From Verrucomicrobiota bacterium (GTDB lineage: Bacteria > Verrucomicrobiota > Verrucomicrobiia > Verrucomicrobiales > Akkermansiaceae): a stretch of 51,328 nucleotides of DNA. Positions 37,262 to 46,659 of this stretch are shown here, in pieces (position 1 is the first letter of the stretch; the number at the start of each line of letters is the position of its first letter). The stretch is from assembly GCA_018969605.1 (NCBI GenBank), contig JAGWXY010000007.1, positions 1-51,328 on the forward strand, written 5' to 3'. The notes below the pieces were generated by a model. That model had not been told where the DNA came from. It did not search any database and saw only the letters and a list, made by a program, of their open reading frames with translations. The translations under genes and the position numbers were made by a program.

Positions 37262-38650
37262 ATGCCAGAAATCAACGAGAAAGAACTTACCGCTGCCACA
37301 AAACCGCTTTGGCTCAAAGCGCTGACAGCCGTTCAGATATCGAATCATTCATACGCCATCAGCCTGCTCCAGGGTATTCTTGTTGAAAACCCGGGATTTC
37401 TCGAGGCCCGCAAGCTGCTGCGCAAATGCGAGCTGCAAGTTTCGGGTGCTGCCAAAAAAAAATCGGGCCTGTTCGGCCTCCAAACCGGGGGCATGGGCCT
37501 GATGAAAATCCAAAGCTTGGCGAAAAAGGACCCGCTAGGCGCTCTCCCCCTCATCGAGAAAGAACTCGAGAAAGATCCACTCAATGAGGCCGCCAACGAC
37601 CTGCTCTTCGACGTCTGCCTCAAACTCGAACTACCCGACAGCGCCGCCTTTGCCCTCGAAACTGTGCGCAGCGGAGCGCCCGAAAACGCCAAGCTCATGA
37701 AGAAGCTCGCAGGCTTCTACACCTCGCGCGAGATGCACGACCTCGCAGGCGCGGTCTACAACGACATCATCAAGCATCACCCCACCGACGGCGAGGCCAT
37801 CAAAGGTGCCAAGGATGCCTCCGCCCGCGCCTCCATGCAGAAACAACGCTGGGACGAAAACGCCAACATGCGCGACCTGATGCGCGACAGCTCCCAGTTC
37901 GAGGAACTCGAAAAAGCCTCACGCACGGGTCTCACCCGCGAACAACTCGAAGACCGTCGCAACAAAACGATCGAGAAATACAATGCCAACCCAAACCACC
38001 TCGCAACCGTCAAGGATCTTGCAGGTCTCTACGAACAACTCGAGGACTGGCACAATGCACATGCTTTCTACCAATGGGCGTTCTCGCTCAGCAACGGCGA
38101 TGTCGCGCTAGAGACCAAGGCCTCCGCGATGAAAGACAAGGCCATCGAGGCCGACCTGCAGGCACTTGAAAACGCAGTTGCCGCCGATCCCGAAAACGCG
38201 GAGCTGCGTGCCGCGCTCGACGCAAGGCGCAACGACCGACTCAGGGAGCAAGTCCACGAGGCCCAGCGTCGCGTCGACCAGAACCCTACCGACCCCCAAC
38301 TGCGCTACGAACTCGGCAATGCGCTCTACCAGTCCGGCGACCTCAGTGCCGCCATCCCCCACCTCCAGCAAGCCACCCGCAACCCCCACATCCGCACCAA
38401 AGTCCTGCTCCTTCTCGGCCGCACCTTCAAAGGCAAGGCAATGTTCGACCTCTCGATCAAACAACTTTCCGACGCGCTTGCCGACCTCCACGCGATGGAC
38501 GGAACGAAAAAGGAAGTCCTTTACGAAAAAGGACTCATCCACGAAGAAATGGGCGACCGGGCATCCGCCCTCGATTGCTTCAAGCAGATCTACGAAGTCG
38601 ATTACGGCTATCGCGATGTCGCGAAACGCGTCGAATCATCCTACACCTGA
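37262..38650 (+). CDS. tetratricopeptide-repeat protein
   Basis: A 462-residue soluble protein built from helical repeats. Several TPR-like units are visible, among them AISLLQGILVENPGFLEARK near 33-52, LRYELGNALYQSGDLSAAIP near 360 and EVLYEKGLIHEEMGDRASAL near 420. The central part (KEKSGLFG-type linker, then charged helices) is less regular. No signal peptide and no catalytic domain were found, so a scaffold role is likely but unspecified. It is divergent from infA with 203 bases between. Confidence 0.85.
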   Translation: MPEINEKELTAATKPLWLKALTAVQISNHSYAISLLQGILVENPGFLEARKLLRKCELQVSGAAKKKSGLFGLQTGGMGLMKIQSLAKKDPLGALPLIEKELEKDPLNEAANDLLFDVCLKLELPDSAAFALETVRSGAPENAKLMKKLAGFYTSREMHDLAGAVYNDIIKHHPTDGEAIKGAKDASARASMQKQRWDENANMRDLMRDSSQFEELEKASRTGLTREQLEDRRNKTIEKYNANPNHLATVKDLAGLYEQLEDWHNAHAFYQWAFSLSNGDVALETKASAMKDKAIEADLQALENAVAADPENAELRAALDARRNDRLREQVHEAQRRVDQNPTDPQLRYELGNALYQSGDLSAAIPHLQQATRNPHIRTKVLLLLGRTFKGKAMFDLSIKQLSDALADLHAMDGTKKEVLYEKGLIHEEMGDRASALDCFKQIYEVDYGYRDVAKRVESSYT

Positions 38651-38665
38651 AGCGCGGCTGCGTTT

Positions 38666-39169
38666 TCAGCGCGGCAGCAAGGTGATGCGAAAACGGTTGT
38701 AGCGGTCGCTCGGCTTAAACAGCCATCCCGGCCGCTGATCGAGCAACTCGTATCCCGTGAGCATGAACTCCGGCAAAAACTGGTTGCTGTTCGGATCGTA
38801 AACTTCACGACCGGTATAGTTGCCGCGGATCCGATACTCGAAGTTGTTGTCTTGCGCATAGCGTTTGCCGGGAGGACCATCCTCGTGGAAACGATCGGGC
38901 ACCCGCTTCTTGTCCTCGCGCATCATCACCAGCTTGGCGCGATTCCAATCCTGCCTCGGTTCGCGCAGATAGCCCCAGAAACGGGTCTTTTCGACAAAGT
39001 ATCTGCGGCCGTAATAAAAATTGCCAGTCGGCTCGGCAGCGATCTTCGCGGCCCGCTCTTCAAGCGTCGGCCCACCCATGTTTCCGAGCCCGCCCGAAGA
39101 AACGCCGCAATGCGTCAAACCCATCACCATGCCCGCCAGCGCGGCCAACCTCATCCAAGTCTTCTCCAT
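38666..39169 (-). CDS. predicted lipoprotein, function unknown
   Basis: 167 residues. A short signal peptide ends in GLTHC, a plausible lipobox with Cys 21 as the lipidated residue. The mature part is rich in aromatic and arginine residues (NFYYGRRYFVEKTRFWGYLR, RYNRFRITLLPR) and has no recognised domain. It is convergent with the TPR gene, 15 bases apart. The arrangement suggests an envelope protein conserved in a limited group of bacteria, which I could not verify. Confidence 0.65.
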   Translation of the reverse strand: MEKTWMRLAALAGMVMGLTHCGVSSGGLGNMGGPTLEERAAKIAAEPTGNFYYGRRYFVEKTRFWGYLREPRQDWNRAKLVMMREDKKRVPDRFHEDGPPGKRYAQDNNFEYRIRGNYTGREVYDPNSNQFLPEFMLTGYELLDQRPGWLFKPSDRYNRFRITLLPR

Positions 39170-39222
39170 GCGCTAGGTTGGAAAAACTTGTTGCAAATGG
39201 CAAGTGCCGAGAAACATCCCGT

Positions 39223-40260
39223 TCACTTGACCGGCCCGGGCGATCCATCGAATGCCTTGTCCGTAAGCAACCAATCCTCAGCCAACACCCTTTTGATCTC
39301 AAATTGCCGTTTTTCAGCCCCCTCGGGCCTCGATATGGCCAGCGTCGCACGGAACGGATACATCTCATTTTTGTTATTTGTCCTAACCCTGTTCAGGATG
39401 CTGGCTATCGCAGCTGCTTGCGGAGAATTCCTGCGGCAATAACCAAAAAGCCGCACATCGGAATCTAAACGCGCCATCGAGAAACAAAGCCATTCGGCTT
39501 CATCAACAAAAACTCCATTGTAATAGCTGTCTTCGACAAACCATATCCTCACCATCCCCTCACCCGCCTCTCCGGAAACAACCGTCTTCCATGTCGGCTC
39601 ACACTTGCCGGCAAATGAGTCGAAATCGAGCTTCCAAGCCCCGTTCTCATCCGGTGTCAACATGGCAATACTTGATGCGGTTTTCCCATCCTTCACGCGC
39701 TCGACCGATATCGATTCCACAAGAGTGTTGTTGGGATCGATGCTGCCAAACCATGACTTGACGCGCCCGGGCCCATGCAGTGCCTCCTCTCGATGAAGAA
39801 ACTCAAGCACTTCAGCGGGAGCAACCCCGTTCAAACGGAAATTTGCCAACACCGCAGCCTCATCTTTTGCGCCAATCGCTTCCATCACGATCGCGCGCGA
39901 TTGATCCTCAGTCGGAGACTCAAAGCGTGACTCGATCCTTTCCACCACTGGTGCCTTACGCGCCATCTCAAACTGCGATGACACTCTCTCTCGCCCCCTC
40001 TGGTACAACCAGATTGCAACACTCGCAACAATGGCCAAAATCGTCAGTGAGAATAAAATGATCGCAGCTCGCGTGCCACTTCTACCGCCCCGCTGCCTAT
40101 GCCGCCGTCGCGAACCTTTTTTACCACTTCTCAACCTTCTACTTGTCCCCCCTTGTACGCCACGCGCCATCCTCTCAATCCGCCCCAGACATGGCGGATC
40201 GCCGATGACTCTTATAGGCGCCCGGCGCTTCATCGAGAGTCTAATCTGTTGGCGGTCCAT
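39223..40260 (-). CDS. single-pass membrane protein, function unknown
   Basis: About 345 residues. A very basic cytoplasmic N-terminus (GKKGSRRRHRQRGGRSGTR) precedes one helix (AAIILFSLTILAIVASVAIW) near residues 66-85. The extracytoplasmic part has no recognised domain; it includes an acidic helical stretch and a C-terminal region with WLCFSMARLDSDVRLFGYCR. The start is uncertain: an ATG at 40284 or further up is possible, but MDRQQIRLSMKRR at 40260 leaves room for a promoter between it and pdxA. Confidence 0.6.
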   Translation of the reverse strand: MDRQQIRLSMKRRAPIRVIGDPPCLGRIERMARGVQGGTSRRLRSGKKGSRRRHRQRGGRSGTRAAIILFSLTILAIVASVAIWLYQRGRERVSSQFEMARKAPVVERIESRFESPTEDQSRAIVMEAIGAKDEAAVLANFRLNGVAPAEVLEFLHREEALHGPGRVKSWFGSIDPNNTLVESISVERVKDGKTASSIAMLTPDENGAWKLDFDSFAGKCEPTWKTVVSGEAGEGMVRIWFVEDSYYNGVFVDEAEWLCFSMARLDSDVRLFGYCRRNSPQAAAIASILNRVRTNNKNEMYPFRATLAISRPEGAEKRQFEIKRVLAEDWLLTDKAFDGSPGPVK

Positions 40261-40367
40261 TTTGTAAGCGTCTTTTATCACCATGACATGGGTCCGACAA
40301 GCCGTGAGATTTGAATTTTTTGCCGATTCCCGCTTGGCAGAACATACGAACACAGGAATCTTTCTTT

Positions 40368-41225
40368 GTGCCCCGCATCCTCATCACACTCGGTGACCCC
40401 GCCGGCATCGGCCCGGAAATTGTCGAACTTGCTCTCGCAGCCGCAGAGATTCCGCAGTGCCACCAATTTGAAATCATCGGAAATCGCAGTGCCGGCACAC
40501 CGGGCAAGCCCGATCAACGGTCCGCCGCCGCCGCCCTCGAGGCCCTTGAACAGGCCGCAATCGAACTCAAAAATGGCAAGGTCGCCGCCGTGGTCACCGC
40601 ACCAATCTGCAAGCACCAGCTCAAGGCCGTAGGATTTCGCTTCCCCGGCCAAACGGAATTTTTCGCCAATGCCTTCGGTGTCACGCGCTTCGGCATGCTG
40701 CTCACCGGCAGGCACCTGACTGTCGGCCTAGCGACCATTCACGAGCCACTCTGCCGCGTCCCGCAGCTACTCAGCGTCGATTCGATCGTCAACATCGGCA
40801 CACTCACCGCCGCATTTCTCCATCAACGCGGCATCGTCCGCCCGCGCATCGCCGTCGCCGGGCTCAATCCTCACGCAGGCGAAAACGGCGAATTTGGCGA
40901 CGAGGAACAGCGGATCATCCAACCCGCGATTGAAGCGCTCAATGCGCTCGGCATCGCGCAGTTCAAAGGCCCGTGCGTCCCCGATGCGATCTTTCGCGAT
41001 GCCACACGTGGCGGCCACGATGCGGTGCTCGCGATGTACCACGACCAAGGCCTCATCCCGCTCAAGCTTCTCGACTTCGACAACGCCGTAAATGTCACAC
41101 TCGGCCTGCCGGTCATTCGCACCAGCCCGGACCACGGCACCGCCTTCGACATCGCCGGCAAGGGCGTCGCCGACCCGTCATCGATGATCTCCGCCATCAA
41201 GCTCGCCTGCGAACTGGCAGGTTGA
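40368..41225 (+). CDS. pdxA: 4-hydroxythreonine-4-phosphate dehydrogenase
   Basis: NAD+-dependent enzyme of vitamin B6 synthesis. About 285 residues, roughly 40 fewer than E. coli PdxA, the deficit lying after GDPAGIGPEIVELAL. Substrate and metal motifs are present: GFRFPGQTEFFA, GLNPHAGENGEFG, GGHDAVLAMYHDQGLIPLKL and TSPDHGTAFDIAGKG. The GTG at 40368 is the likely start because PRILITLGDPAGIGP follows at once; AGGA lies about 11 bases before it. It is convergent with hisH with nine bases between. Confidence 0.92.
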   Translation: MPRILITLGDPAGIGPEIVELALAAAEIPQCHQFEIIGNRSAGTPGKPDQRSAAAALEALEQAAIELKNGKVAAVVTAPICKHQLKAVGFRFPGQTEFFANAFGVTRFGMLLTGRHLTVGLATIHEPLCRVPQLLSVDSIVNIGTLTAAFLHQRGIVRPRIAVAGLNPHAGENGEFGDEEQRIIQPAIEALNALGIAQFKGPCVPDAIFRDATRGGHDAVLAMYHDQGLIPLKLLDFDNAVNVTLGLPVIRTSPDHGTAFDIAGKGVADPSSMISAIKLACELAG

Positions 41226-41234
41226 GCGTTGGCT

Positions 41235-41849
41235 TCAAAGACCGAGGAAATTTCCGATCAGGCGCAAGCCCGCATCCTGGCTTTTTTCCGGATGAAACTG
41301 GCAAGCGAACACGGCGCCCGACTCGATCGATGATGCAAAATTTTCCGCCGCGTAATCGGTACGCGAGGCGACGATCGACTCGTCCTCCGGCACCGGAAAA
41401 TATGAATGCACGAAGTAAAAGTAAGGTGCCTCACCCAAGCCCGCCCAATTTTTGAGATTCGGTTTCGCGGGCCTCGCCGCATTCCAACCCATGTGCGGAA
41501 TCTTCACACCCGGCACATCTGCGAAGCGTTTCACCTTACCACGAAACAGCCCTAGCCCCGACACGCCGGGACTCTCATCGCTGGCATCAAAAAGAATCTG
41601 ATAGCCAAGGCAAATGCCAAGGTATGGACGCCCGGCGGATACCCAGCCGCGAATCAGATCGGCAAGACCACGTTGCTCCAACTGCACCATGCAATCGCCA
41701 AAAGACCCCACGCCTGGCAGCAACAAGTGCGTCACCTCACCAAGCTCTGCCGCTTCCGCCACCACCACGGGCTCCTGACCCAAGGCGCGCAAGGCATTGG
41801 CCACACTGCGCAAGTTTCCCGCGCCGTAATCAATCAGGGCAACCTTCAC
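41235..41849 (-). CDS. hisH: imidazole glycerol phosphate synthase glutaminase subunit
   Basis: Class I glutamine amidotransferase that supplies ammonia to HisF in histidine synthesis. 204 residues. MKVALIDYGAGNLRSVANAL opens the protein; the nucleophile is in YLGICLGYQ and the histidine and glutamate are in CQFHPEKSQ. All triad residues are present. Its ATG overlaps the hisB stop by four bases. HisF and HisA are not in the window. Confidence 0.96.
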   Translation of the reverse strand: MKVALIDYGAGNLRSVANALRALGQEPVVVAEAAELGEVTHLLLPGVGSFGDCMVQLEQRGLADLIRGWVSAGRPYLGICLGYQILFDASDESPGVSGLGLFRGKVKRFADVPGVKIPHMGWNAARPAKPNLKNWAGLGEAPYFYFVHSYFPVPEDESIVASRTDYAAENFASSIESGAVFACQFHPEKSQDAGLRLIGNFLGL

Positions 41850-42439
41850 AGCGCGGCCTTGGTGCTTGGGATGCCCTTGACCCGTGGATCGATCTCACAG
41901 GCATCGCACAACGCGCGCGCCAAACCCTTGAAGATCGCCTCCGCGATATGATGACCATCGCGGCCGTACAGCAACTCGACATGGATGTTTGCCCGGAGAT
42001 TGGAGGCCAGCGCGCGGCAGAATTCCTCGACCAGTGTGAAGGGCATGTTTGGCGCCGATGGGGTCCCGGCCGGCGCGCGGAATTCGAGATGCGGACGGTT
42101 GCTGAGATCAACCACCACTCGCGCCAGCGTTTCGTCCATCGGCAGATACGCGCATCCGTAACGGCGAATGCCTTCCTTGCCTCCAAGCGCTTCGCGCAGG
42201 CAATCGCCCAACACAATGCCGGTGTCCTCGACGGTGTGATGAATGTCGACCTCGATGTCGCCGACCGTTCTGATGCTGAGATCAAAGAGCCCGTGTTTGG
42301 AAAACAGCGTGAGCATGTGATCAAAAAACGGCACGCCCGTATCGATCGTCGATTCACCCGAGCCATCAATTAGGATCGAGAGATCAATTTGCGTCTCACT
42401 GGTCTTGCGGCTGCGCTTGGCACTTCGTGTTGTTGACAT
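41846..42439 (-). CDS. hisB: imidazoleglycerol-phosphate dehydratase
   Basis: Manganese enzyme that dehydrates imidazoleglycerol phosphate. 197 residues, a monofunctional HisB without the phosphatase domain. The internal repeat is clear: VPFFDHMLTLFSKHG, DIHHTVEDTGI, then EFCRALASNLRANIHVELLY and GRDGHHIAEAIFKGLARAL. The start MSTTRSAKRSRKTSETQID was chosen; the open frame upstream overlaps another gene antisense-free but without similarity. It lies 28 bases after an uncharacterised gene on the same strand. Confidence 0.95.
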   Translation of the reverse strand: MSTTRSAKRSRKTSETQIDLSILIDGSGESTIDTGVPFFDHMLTLFSKHGLFDLSIRTVGDIEVDIHHTVEDTGIVLGDCLREALGGKEGIRRYGCAYLPMDETLARVVVDLSNRPHLEFRAPAGTPSAPNMPFTLVEEFCRALASNLRANIHVELLYGRDGHHIAEAIFKGLARALCDACEIDPRVKGIPSTKAAL

Positions 42440-42467
42440 GGCAAAAGGTGGTTTGATTGCAATCACC

Positions 42468-43547
42468 CTAATCGGATTTCTCAATTTTAAGTTTGGCATC
42501 GGCCTCCGCTTGAAGCACGGCGATGTAGCGCTCGGGCAACTTCGCCTCCTTGGCAGCCTGGATGGCAGTGGCAACCAACGGGCTGTTTCTATCCGCAGAA
42601 CGCACCGTCCGCAAGGAATCACGATAAATCCTTCCTCCCTCGGCCGCATTTTTCGACCCGCCGGCGGCAAACCTAGCCTCTTGCTTCCTTGCAAAGGCCA
42701 GCCCTTGCTCAATCGAAGCCTTCGAATAAGGGTCCACAGTAAGCCATCCGATCTTCGAATCCACCTCCGACTTCCTGAGCGCCGCCATTTGCGCCGCCTC
42801 TTCGGCAATCGCCAACTGAGCATCACGCCGCGCAACCGCCGACATCCTCTGCAAGCCGATATCCCTTTCCTTCATCCGCTCATCAAGCGTCACAAGCATT
42901 TCATCAAGCTCCGATACATGGGCATCAACAACTCTCTTCATCAAAGGAATCAGATCACGATACACCTCGCTGTTGGCAAAATCCTTCTCATAATTCTCAA
43001 ACTCACGCAAGGCCCGCACATAATCCCCTGCATCGATAAGCCGCCGGATGCGAATTTCCGCCACCCGCGCATCCATTTCGTAAGCATCAAGACGATAATC
43101 GTCCGCACTCACCATCTTTCCGTTGATCTTGAGCGCACCGGCCAACACCTCATTCGCTTCACGCTTCAAGGTTTCAAGCATCTCCTTGGCCTGAACCGGC
43201 TGCACCGCAGTAGGCGTGGCTTTGAGAAACTTCTCCACCTCCCTGATCCGGCGGTCATAGTCCCGCTGGCCAAGCAAATCGGGCGTGGGCACCAATTTGG
43301 AAATCCTTGCAAAATCATCGTTGACCGACTCCGAACGCCGCACCTCCGACACATCCTCCTTCGCCAATACCCGCTCGTCCTTGATCCCCGCGGAAACCTT
43401 GACCTCCACCCGGTACCCCGTCGCATCCTCACTCAATAGCACCCCCTCAACCTGTGTGCCGGACTTTAAAACAAAAACATCGGCATTCGACCGACCAAAG
43501 ACAGCAAAACAGGCAAAGGCAATAACGGGAAAAATTTGTAAATTCAT
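42468..43547 (-). CDS. exported protein of unknown function
   Basis: 359 residues with a signal peptide (MNLQIFPVIAFACFAVFGRS). The first mature part (FVLKSGTQVEGVLLSED, KVSAGIKDERVLAKEDV) is a small beta domain of the kind seen in many verrucomicrobial exported proteins; a PTPDLLGQRDYDRRI motif and long helical, lysine- and glutamate-rich regions follow. No enzymatic motif was found. The C-terminus is coiled coil. It is upstream of hisB in the same direction but has no evident link to histidine synthesis. Confidence 0.6.
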   Translation of the reverse strand: MNLQIFPVIAFACFAVFGRSNADVFVLKSGTQVEGVLLSEDATGYRVEVKVSAGIKDERVLAKEDVSEVRRSESVNDDFARISKLVPTPDLLGQRDYDRRIREVEKFLKATPTAVQPVQAKEMLETLKREANEVLAGALKINGKMVSADDYRLDAYEMDARVAEIRIRRLIDAGDYVRALREFENYEKDFANSEVYRDLIPLMKRVVDAHVSELDEMLVTLDERMKERDIGLQRMSAVARRDAQLAIAEEAAQMAALRKSEVDSKIGWLTVDPYSKASIEQGLAFARKQEARFAAGGSKNAAEGGRIYRDSLRTVRSADRNSPLVATAIQAAKEAKLPERYIAVLQAEADAKLKIEKSD

Positions 43548-43597
43548 GGAATGGAGGGAATGGATGCGACTTCCCGCGCCACATTAGCTCAGCTGAC

Positions 43598-45763
43598 TCA
43601 CTGCGGCAAGACGCCTTGACGTAAGCCATCCGCCGTCGTCACTGTTTTTTCAGCACCATCGCTATAAACAATTTTCACCATGCCCGCAGGCACTTGTTGG
43701 GCGGATTTCGCAAATTGACGATGAATCAGCCGGGGTGAAAGTTCCTGCACCGCGCGCAGAAGGTCCCCTTGCACGCCCTCACCCACCAGCACGCTCACCT
43801 TGAAGTGCCGCGAAATGATCGCGAGGATGAGATCCGTGTGCATGACCGGCCGCTCCACCGCATAGAGCGGAAAGGGTGTGGCCAACTCGCTCAACTTCGC
43901 AACCAGCGGCCTTCCAAGGTTGGCAAGACGACTCTCAGACATCGATATCAAGCCGCAGGTCGAATCATCGAAGATCATCGCCAGACTTGTAACGGGCAGA
44001 TCAATCAATGCGGCGCTGTCCGGGCATTCCTTGAGAAATCCCTCACCAATGAACAACTCAGCCAGCGTGGTGGCCAAATCATCCGACCAAATGTACAAGC
44101 TCTCATCGAGCGTCACAGCCGCCACATCAAGCACCGCCTGCAGGCACAGCGCGTATAGAAACGCACGCCCGGCACCAATCGAATCCGCCGTATCCGTAGT
44201 GAACATGCGTAGCCTTGGCCCAACGGCAAAAGCCTCTTTCCCCCGCTTGAGCAATGCCACCGCCTTGTCACGGTAAACCTCATCACCGGTAGCGGAAAAA
44301 GCCGACGCGTAGGCAGACACCATGCGCCAAGTCGCTCCGGCGTGAGCCGTTTCGTCCCGCGGCAACCGACCGATTCGCGCCTCGCGTACCGCCAGCAACT
44401 TTGCCTTGGCCGCCTCATAGCGCGGGCGAAACTGCTCAGGCGTCATCGATTGACGCGCGGCGATCTCTTCGAGCGTCGCCTTCATGCCAATGGTGTTCTT
44501 TCGAAAATGAAGCCTGCCGGGATCATCCTCCGAAGGAATGTTGCCCAACCGCTTCATGCCGGTCGCATCGATCCACCAAGCGGCGTCCTCGGCACCCAGC
44601 ACCGACTCAACCTCCTCAACGGTCCACATCCATTTTTCCTGATCAACAGGCGATGCCAGACCAATGACGAAAAGCCCGTCCTTGGTGGAAAATTCCTTTT
44701 CGGCAAAACCGATCGCCTCCAACCCCCGATCCAAGGCCCGCTTATCCCCAGTGGTGCGGTAAGCCTCAAACAACGCAAGCGCCGCCCGCGCTTGGGAAGA
44801 ACAATCAAATGAAAAATTCGGCAAAGCCCATGAGCCGCGCTTTCTGGAAATACAAATTCCACCCCCAAGCGGATCAAACATCGCACTCGGCAAAAGGTCA
44901 TTCATGAGATACTTTACCACATCGGAAGATTTCAGACGCAAGTCCTCAGGAATCCCCGGGCGAGCAGCAACCGTGGCAAACACTTCGAGCGAACTCGCTG
45001 GAAACAATCCACCGGCCTCGTCCAGACTTCTTGATAATGGATCATACAGCGAAGCCAACTGGCGGATGCTTCGTATCGCATCCTGATCCGGCGCATCACT
45101 CGAAACCTTGGTAATCTTGCGCTGTTTGAATAATTCGCGGCGCCCCGCATTGTCCGCCTCGCTGTTTTTCAGCACATAATCCATCGAGTCGCGCCACATC
45201 AGCTTCACCATCTCGTTCGAGTTGCTGAAAACATCTGCCACATCATCCGACACCCGCAATGGAATCCAAGCAACCGGATTGCATTCATGTGTCATCCATA
45301 AAAACAATGGGAATTGCACCGGCATTTGAATCTGCATGCAGAGGTCGGGCACCAGCAATCCGATCTCCCGGCTCGCATCACCATCAATCAACACCGGAAC
45401 ATAATTATCATTGATGATGGAAACCAGAGATGCGTTTGCCGACAAGGAACTCAAAACCTTCTGGGATGACCACACTTGCGGCATCCCAATCACGCAGAAT
45501 AGCAGCCGATTGGCCGCCTTCGCCCTGTCAATGGTCTCCTTGGTCCACGGCTGCCAGTGGATCGGCGACGAGGCCTGGCTTTGATACAAGGCCCCGGGCA
45601 AAGAGGACAGGCCGTTGGTCTGCAGTTGGGGCGAGGTGTGGATGATGAGCTGGTCGCCCTTCGTACCAACCTGCTCGCCGCGGCGGCAGGCACTTGAGGA
45701 CCCGAATAAAAGCAATAAGAGCAAGAACCGGCAGGCGAGCATCGAGGGTTTTAAAATTTGCAT
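43598..45763 (-). CDS. DUF255/thioredoxin-like lipoprotein with degenerate active site
   Basis: 721 residues. A lipoprotein signal (LLLLLLFGSSSACRRG) precedes a DUF255-like thioredoxin domain (about 60-180) that begins with PIHWQPWTKETIDRAKAANR, the usual YyaL/spermatogenesis-associated-protein-20 pattern. Where relatives have CHWCHVM this protein reads GMPQVWSSQKVL, so both redox cysteines are missing. The rest is an alpha/alpha-barrel region with DPLGGGICISRKRGSW and AHAGATWRMVSAY. The export signal and lost cysteines suggest a binding rather than a redox role. Confidence 0.75.
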   Translation of the reverse strand: MQILKPSMLACRFLLLLLLFGSSSACRRGEQVGTKGDQLIIHTSPQLQTNGLSSLPGALYQSQASSPIHWQPWTKETIDRAKAANRLLFCVIGMPQVWSSQKVLSSLSANASLVSIINDNYVPVLIDGDASREIGLLVPDLCMQIQMPVQFPLFLWMTHECNPVAWIPLRVSDDVADVFSNSNEMVKLMWRDSMDYVLKNSEADNAGRRELFKQRKITKVSSDAPDQDAIRSIRQLASLYDPLSRSLDEAGGLFPASSLEVFATVAARPGIPEDLRLKSSDVVKYLMNDLLPSAMFDPLGGGICISRKRGSWALPNFSFDCSSQARAALALFEAYRTTGDKRALDRGLEAIGFAEKEFSTKDGLFVIGLASPVDQEKWMWTVEEVESVLGAEDAAWWIDATGMKRLGNIPSEDDPGRLHFRKNTIGMKATLEEIAARQSMTPEQFRPRYEAAKAKLLAVREARIGRLPRDETAHAGATWRMVSAYASAFSATGDEVYRDKAVALLKRGKEAFAVGPRLRMFTTDTADSIGAGRAFLYALCLQAVLDVAAVTLDESLYIWSDDLATTLAELFIGEGFLKECPDSAALIDLPVTSLAMIFDDSTCGLISMSESRLANLGRPLVAKLSELATPFPLYAVERPVMHTDLILAIISRHFKVSVLVGEGVQGDLLRAVQELSPRLIHRQFAKSAQQVPAGMVKIVYSDGAEKTVTTADGLRQGVLPQ

Positions 45764-45781
45764 GATGGTTTTTTTTAGATC

Positions 45782-45795
45782 CAGTTATGTAACTG
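45782..45795. promoter_or_regulatory. small inverted repeat in the divergent region before parA-like gene
   Basis: CAGTTA and TAACTG are inverted repeats separated by TG. They lie between the DUF255 lipoprotein gene and the ParA-like gene, about 19 bases upstream of the former's ATG. It could be an operator for either gene; nothing more is visible. Confidence 0.3.
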
Positions 45796-45873
45796 AATGA
45801 TGCGACAGGATGAAGAAAAGGCTTCCGATGTGGCAAGCCAAAGCTATCTTGCGGCAGCAAATTTATAAAGCGC

Positions 45874-46659
45874 GTGATTAGTATTGCAGTATCAAGCCAA
45901 AAAGGCGGAGTGGGAAAAACTACCGTCTCGATCAACCTTGCCCACGCCTTCGCCATCGCGGGCGTGAAAACCCTGCTGGTCGATGCCGACCCCCAAGGGT
46001 CGGTGGGGTTATCCCTCACCCGGCAATCAAGACTGCTTCCCGGCTTTTACGACTACCTTGCCGACCCAGGGCTCCCGCTCGAACAACTGATCGTGCCAAC
46101 GCGGCTTGCGACATTCTCGCTAATGGCCAGCGGACAAGCTGGCGACTACGACACCGGCGGCAGCATGGGTGCCCACCTCGCGCGCGTGCGCACTCTGCTC
46201 CATCAAATTTCCCATCGCGGCTTCGATCTCTGCCTCATCGATACCGCCGCCGGACTCTTCGGCGTTTCCGGCGATGTCATCGCTTCCAGCGACGCCGTGC
46301 TCATCCCCCAACAAGCCGAACCCCTCGGCATCCGCTCAGTGCCCAAGCTGCTCGACGGACTTGGCAAACTTCGCGTGATGAACCCCCGCCTCCAAGTCCT
46401 CGGCGTTCTGCTCACCATGGTCCAAAACGATCTCGATGACAGCATCGAGGCCGCCAAAGCCCTGCGCCAACTCCTGCCCGCCGAACTCGTTTTCCAAAAT
46501 GAAGTCCCGCGCGACGGCACCTTCATCAAAGCCAGCGCCCGCGGACTGCCAGCTGGCGTCATGGAAAACGGTGAACCCATCCGCAAAATTTTCGAAGGCA
46601 TCCGCATGGAAATCGCCCGCAAAACCTCCTCACCCGCACTCAATCCACGCCACGCATGA
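45874..46659 (+). CDS. ParA-family ATPase
   Basis: 261 residues. The deviant Walker A SQKGGVGKTTVSINLAH (residues 8-24), the switch LVDADPQGS near 34-42 and LCLIDTAAGL near 118 are intact, so ATP-dependent dimerisation is expected. Such ATPases position chromosomes, plasmids or protein clusters. No ParB-like gene follows; the next gene, overlapping by four bases, encodes a different small protein and then an ECF sigma factor. The start is a GTG at 45874. It is longer at the C-terminus than Soj. Confidence 0.92.
   Translation: MISIAVSSQKGGVGKTTVSINLAHAFAIAGVKTLLVDADPQGSVGLSLTRQSRLLPGFYDYLADPGLPLEQLIVPTRLATFSLMASGQAGDYDTGGSMGAHLARVRTLLHQISHRGFDLCLIDTAAGLFGVSGDVIASSDAVLIPQQAEPLGIRSVPKLLDGLGKLRVMNPRLQVLGVLLTMVQNDLDDSIEAAKALRQLLPAELVFQNEVPRDGTFIKASARGLPAGVMENGEPIRKIFEGIRMEIARKTSSPALNPRHA

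Noticed and set aside
42405-43439. 344-codon plus-strand frame opposite the exported protein before hisB
   Set aside because: The minus-strand product has a signal peptide and normal composition; this frame is Arg/His-rich and looks like a shadow.
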